DNA from: Ventricola sp036297385 | Lineage (GTDB): Bacteria > Bacillota > Clostridia > Christensenellales > Aristaeellaceae | Assembly: GCA_036297385.1 (NCBI GenBank) | Contig: JAXJLD010000100.1 | Coordinates: forward strand, 1 to 18,807 | Direction: 5' to 3' | DNA length: 18,807 nucleotides | Shown: in pieces, positions 16,755-18,807 of the stretch | Numbering within the stretch: the first letter of the stretch is position 1 | Layout: each line of letters starts with the position of its first letter | The notes under the pieces: generated by a model | The model's input: the letters and a program-made list of their open reading frames with translations, nothing else | The model's database searches: none | Told to the model about the DNA's origin: nothing | Program-made: the position numbers and the translations under genes

Positions 16755-18284
16755 TTACCTTCGCACGATCCCCATGCTGGCAATCGTATTGGGCAAAGCT
16801 TGAAGTTCTGTTATCGCCTGATGATGGAGTTCTACAAATCTGTCATAATCCCGGCAAAGGGCAGCTCGATCAAAGCCCTTTCCATCCGGTGTAATGTGCT
16901 GCAAGAGGAATGCAGAGTAAAGATCGCGCTGAATCCGTTCGCCATCCGGCATATCATTCCAGCGCTGGTTCAGCGGCTTTTTCTGATAGGTGTCGGACTG
17001 GTGATTGTATTGGCTTGCACGCACAGAAGTGGACACCTTCACCACACCGGGCAACCCCAGCGAATTGCACTTCTGCGTTAAAATCGTGATCAGCGTTGCC
17101 GGTGCTTTATGCGCAATGGACTTTCCGAACCGACGTTTTCGCTTGTATCGCCCCGTCTTTTCAGAAATCTCCGTCTGCTTGGCTCTGTGTGTAAGCGCAG
17201 GCCAATCCATATCCTCCACATAAAAGCGATTGCCCAGCGCAATCAAATGATTCGCCAGCGCTGTATGCTGCCTTTTCCTCGTTTCAGCTTGCCGATTCTG
17301 AATGTATGCCAACTGCCTTTGCAGTCTGAGGTAACGCTTTGATTTGTTGCGTGTCAATTTCTTTCCGCGCTTAATTGTACCATCCTCATTATAGTTTTCA
17401 GGATTCATCGCGCGTCTGCTTCTGTCCATCTTGCGCTGAATCCGACACTTTTCCCGCTCGATATCTTGCACCTGATCCGCCAGTTCCATCAAGCGTACCT
17501 CATTCGCTGCGGAATACGCAATCGTGCGCGGGCCAATATCAATGCCGACTGTCCCTTCACCCACCGGATGAACAGGGCTTCCATCGATTTTATTGCGCTT
17601 GATGGCCGGTATCCCCTCAAGCACAAGCTGCGCATACCATCGATCACGGCGCTTTCCGGGCTTGCGCAGCAGCCGTACATACTTTACCCTGTGGCTCAGC
17701 ATCTCCTGTTCATAATCGTTCTTGGGTGACAGCTTAAGCGGTAGTATTAGTTTCTGCCACTTAATATACGTCTCGTGGAAAATGATTTCTTTACCACCGC
17801 TCTTGCCGGCAGACGAATAGCCTCTCAGCGAACGGATCTCTCCAAAGCGTTTATAATGGATGGATTTTCCCTTGCCGAAAAAATAATCGCTGAACGCCTT
17901 CCACACCTGTGGAGCAAGGCCATGATCCGCAACATTCGATCCGATATTTTCATTAAAGTGCTTGTAATAAGCCTTCATATCCGTCTTGAAGCTATATTCT
18001 GTAAAACCCGCTTCTTTAAGAAGCTTATTTCTCTTAGCACACCACGCCTGCCACTCTTTGCCTTTCGCGGCATTCGCTTCACGCAGTTCCTTTAGCTTTG
18101 CCTGCACTTCCCGATATTCTGCACTCCGCTCAAGCCTATGCAGCTTCTTCAGTTCTGCATGAACAAGCGTATTGTAGATCTGTCGCGCCAACTCAAAGCG
18201 CTTTGCAAGGCGGTCTTCCTGCCATTTTTCAAGCTTCAGCGGCAATGTCAAACAACAGGTGCTGGTTGTGCATCGTCCTGCCAC
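16755..18284 (-). CDS. tnpB: TnpB-family RuvC endonuclease lacking the zinc finger
   Basis: TnpB proteins of IS200/IS605-type elements are RNA-guided DNA nucleases. This 509-aa protein has a Lys/Arg-rich helical N-terminal half and a RuvC-like domain: GTVGIDIGPRT with Asp249, YVEDMDW with Glu357, and IQRDLYSAFL with Asp454, so the D-E-D triad appears complete. Between motifs II and III, where TnpB usually has a CxxC..CxxC zinc finger, the segment 405-450 has only Cys406 and instead reads SVRASQYNH..KKPLNQRW. A C-terminal extension of about 50 residues follows. The length exceeds the usual ~400 aa. The GTG start at 18284 is preferred: AAGGAGGG lies about 6 nt upstream, while the ATGs at 18344 and 18317 sit in the -35 and -10 boxes. 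No tnpA is present. The region looks less GC-rich than its neighbours. Confidence 0.85.
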   Translation of the reverse strand: MAGRCTTSTCCLTLPLKLEKWQEDRLAKRFELARQIYNTLVHAELKKLHRLERSAEYREVQAKLKELREANAAKGKEWQAWCAKRNKLLKEAGFTEYSFKTDMKAYYKHFNENIGSNVADHGLAPQVWKAFSDYFFGKGKSIHYKRFGEIRSLRGYSSAGKSGGKEIIFHETYIKWQKLILPLKLSPKNDYEQEMLSHRVKYVRLLRKPGKRRDRWYAQLVLEGIPAIKRNKIDGSPVHPVGEGTVGIDIGPRTIAYSAANEVRLMELADQVQDIEREKCRIQRKMDRSRRAMNPENYNEDGTIKRGKKLTRNKSKRYLRLQRQLAYIQNRQAETRKRQHTALANHLIALGNRFYVEDMDWPALTHRAKQTEISEKTGRYKRKRRFGKSIAHKAPATLITILTQKCNSLGLPGVVKVSTSVRASQYNHQSDTYQKKPLNQRWNDMPDGERIQRDLYSAFLLQHITPDGKGFDRAALCRDYDRFVELHHQAITELQALPNTIASMGIVRR

Positions 18285-18315
18285 AGGAATCCCTCCTTCG
18301 CTCATTTCTTTTTCC

Positions 18316-18344
18316 ATTATATCCGTTCTTCTATTTTGTTTCAA
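18316..18344 (-). promoter_or_regulatory. Promoter of tnpB
   Basis: TTGAAA (18339-18344), a 17-nt spacer and TATAAT (18316-18321) on the minus strand. The transcript would start near 18309, so translation must begin downstream, at the GTG at 18284, which has a strong AAGGAGGG site. Confidence 0.8.
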
Positions 18345-18439
18345 GCCGTAATGTATTTCTTTTTGCCAAGATATTCGTCAAATTGGATCTGCTGTATCTT
18401 CAATGTATCCGCTTGGATGATTCGCTCCTGGGTGTTCAA

Positions 18440-18544
18440 AGTACCATGCCGCACATTCACCAAAGACGAACCGGGAGAAAACACGCCAGATGAAAATGAA
18501 AAACACCCAGCAGATGCTGAGTGGTTAGCTTACAGCGCTCCCGG
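18440..18544. repeat. Tandem structured repeat, module 1
   Basis: This 105-nt module aligns without gaps to 18636-18740 (about 87 of 105 positions by hand count). An outer inverted repeat CCGGGA/TCCCGG (18471-18476 and 18539-18544) encloses a hairpin CACTCAGC/GCTGGGTG (minus strand, 18504-18523) followed by TTTTTC, which reads as an intrinsic terminator on the minus strand. The module lies about 100 nt upstream of the tnpB promoter. Confidence 0.8.
18504..18523 (-). terminator. Terminator-like hairpin in repeat module 1
   Basis: Minus strand CACTCAGC-ATCT-GCTGGGTG followed by TTTTTCATTTTC. The single non-Watson-Crick pair is a U-G wobble only in the minus-strand RNA. It would stop transcription entering from the right before tnpB. 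Confidence 0.6.
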
Positions 18545-18635
18545 AGAACTCGCATAGTCGCGCTTCGCGCTCCTTGCGATTCTCCACGCTCCACCTGCCG
18601 GTATCGCCCACAGGGCGCGGCAGGCTTCGGTGCCA
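18545..18635. repeat. Variable insert 1 with two long hairpins
   Basis: Hairpin (a) has arms 18543-18554 and 18575-18585 (GGAGAA..TTCTCC, one bulge) with an inner GCGC-TTC-GCGC. Hairpin (b) at 18594-18624 has CCTGCC/GGCAGG, an inner GCCC-ACA-GGGC (18606-18616) and an asymmetric 6-nt loop. No open coding frame fits. Confidence 0.7.
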
Positions 18636-18740
18636 AGTACAATGCTGCACATTAACTAAAGACGAATCGGGAAAAAACATATCGCTTGGAAATGAAAAAC
18701 ACCCAGCAAATGCTGAGTGTTTGGCTAGCAGCGCTCCCGG
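18636..18740. repeat. Tandem structured repeat, module 2
   Basis: Second copy of the 105-nt module, 196 nt from the first. The outer pair CGGGA/TCCCG and the terminator hairpin are kept. The least conserved stretch (18676-18685) lies between them, outside both stems. Confidence 0.8.
18697..18722 (-). terminator. Terminator-like hairpin in repeat module 2
   Basis: Minus strand AAACACTCAGC-ATTT-GCTGGGTGTTT followed by TTC: an 11-bp stem running into a T-run. Equivalent to the hairpin of module 1. Confidence 0.6.
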
Positions 18741-18797
18741 GCGTTCAGCGCGGGCTTTTTTGCGTCCACAGGACGCTGCCCGCGCTGAACCTAGTCA
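18741..18797. repeat. Variable insert 2 with a perfect 13-bp inverted repeat
   Basis: Arms 18743-18755 and 18778-18790 (GTTCAGCGCGGGC and its exact complement) enclose a second stem GCGTCC-ACA-GGACGC (18762-18776) with a 6-nt T-run on one side. Sequence differs from insert 1 but the fold is the same as its hairpin (b). Confidence 0.8.
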
Positions 18798-18807
18798 AGT
18801 ACAATGT
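18798..18807. repeat. Start of a third repeat module, cut by the window edge
   Basis: AGTACAATGT at the window end matches the start of module 2 (AGTACAATGC), preceded by CA as in module 2. It begins 162 nt after module 2, so the array probably continues outside the window. Confidence 0.6.

Noticed and set aside
18285..18344. Upstream ATG starts for tnpB at 18344, 18317 and 18305
   Set aside because: The first two lie in the -35 and -10 boxes of the tnpB promoter. The ATG at 18305 lies too near the expected transcript start to have a ribosome binding site. The GTG at 18284 has AAGGAGGG at the proper distance.
18440..18557. Plus-strand reading through repeat module 1 (TKDEPGENTPDENEKHPADA) that looks protein-like
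   Set aside because: Module 2 differs from it by non-synonymous changes, module spacing (196 nt) does not preserve frame, and base-pairing is better conserved than the reading frame.

Overview
The window looks like a piece of the chromosome of an anaerobic, moderately high-GC Gram-positive bacterium of the class Clostridia. RemB (DUF370) directly ahead of gyrB-gyrA is a Firmicutes arrangement. The class III ribonucleotide reductase pair NrdD/NrdG points to anaerobic growth. Shine-Dalgarno sites are strong, promoters are clear sigma-A type, and stem-loop plus T-run terminators close the operons. I cannot name a genus from the sequence; a Christensenellales-like lineage is only a guess. Every gene I accept is on the minus strand, so the window reads right to left.

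Left part (1-5232): remB, gyrB and gyrA form one operon (remB overlaps gyrB by 8 nt; gyrA starts with TTG 17 nt after gyrB), with a TTGAAA/TATACT promoter and a terminator after gyrA. It matches the origin-proximal remB-gyrB-gyrA segment of Firmicutes, but recF is not next to remB. Next comes the sbcD-sbcC operon (5313-9451) for a Mre11/Rad50-type nuclease complex, with promoter, 4-nt ATGA overlap and terminator. Then nrdD-nrdG (9493-12502) encodes the oxygen-sensitive ribonucleotide reductase and its radical-SAM activase; its promoter carries two 16-bp NrdR-box-like sites spaced by 16 bp.

Centre (12581-16267): an unrecognised membrane-anchored protein with its own promoter and terminator, followed by a greA-lysS operon. 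greA has a perfect TTGACA-17-TATAAT promoter. The lysyl-tRNA synthetase has an extra C-terminal Trbp111/EMAP-type tRNA-binding domain. This half is housekeeping: topology control, double-strand-break processing, dNTP supply, transcription fidelity and tRNA charging.

Right part (16268-18807) is accessory DNA and looks more AT-rich. It has a lone TnpB-family gene without tnpA. The protein keeps the RuvC D-E-D triad but lacks the usual four-cysteine zinc finger. About 120 nt directly 3' of the gene can fold into four successive hairpins, a candidate omega (guide) RNA scaffold. Beyond that lie a 33-nt direct repeat and the remnant of a Cys-rich reading frame. Upstream of tnpB, at the window edge, is a tandem array of a ~105-nt conserved module containing an intrinsic-terminator hairpin. 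Between modules lie diverged inserts that still fold with the same architecture (stem, 6-nt internal loop, second stem, ACA/UGU triloop). The tnpB locus and this array are the most interesting and least explained parts of the window.
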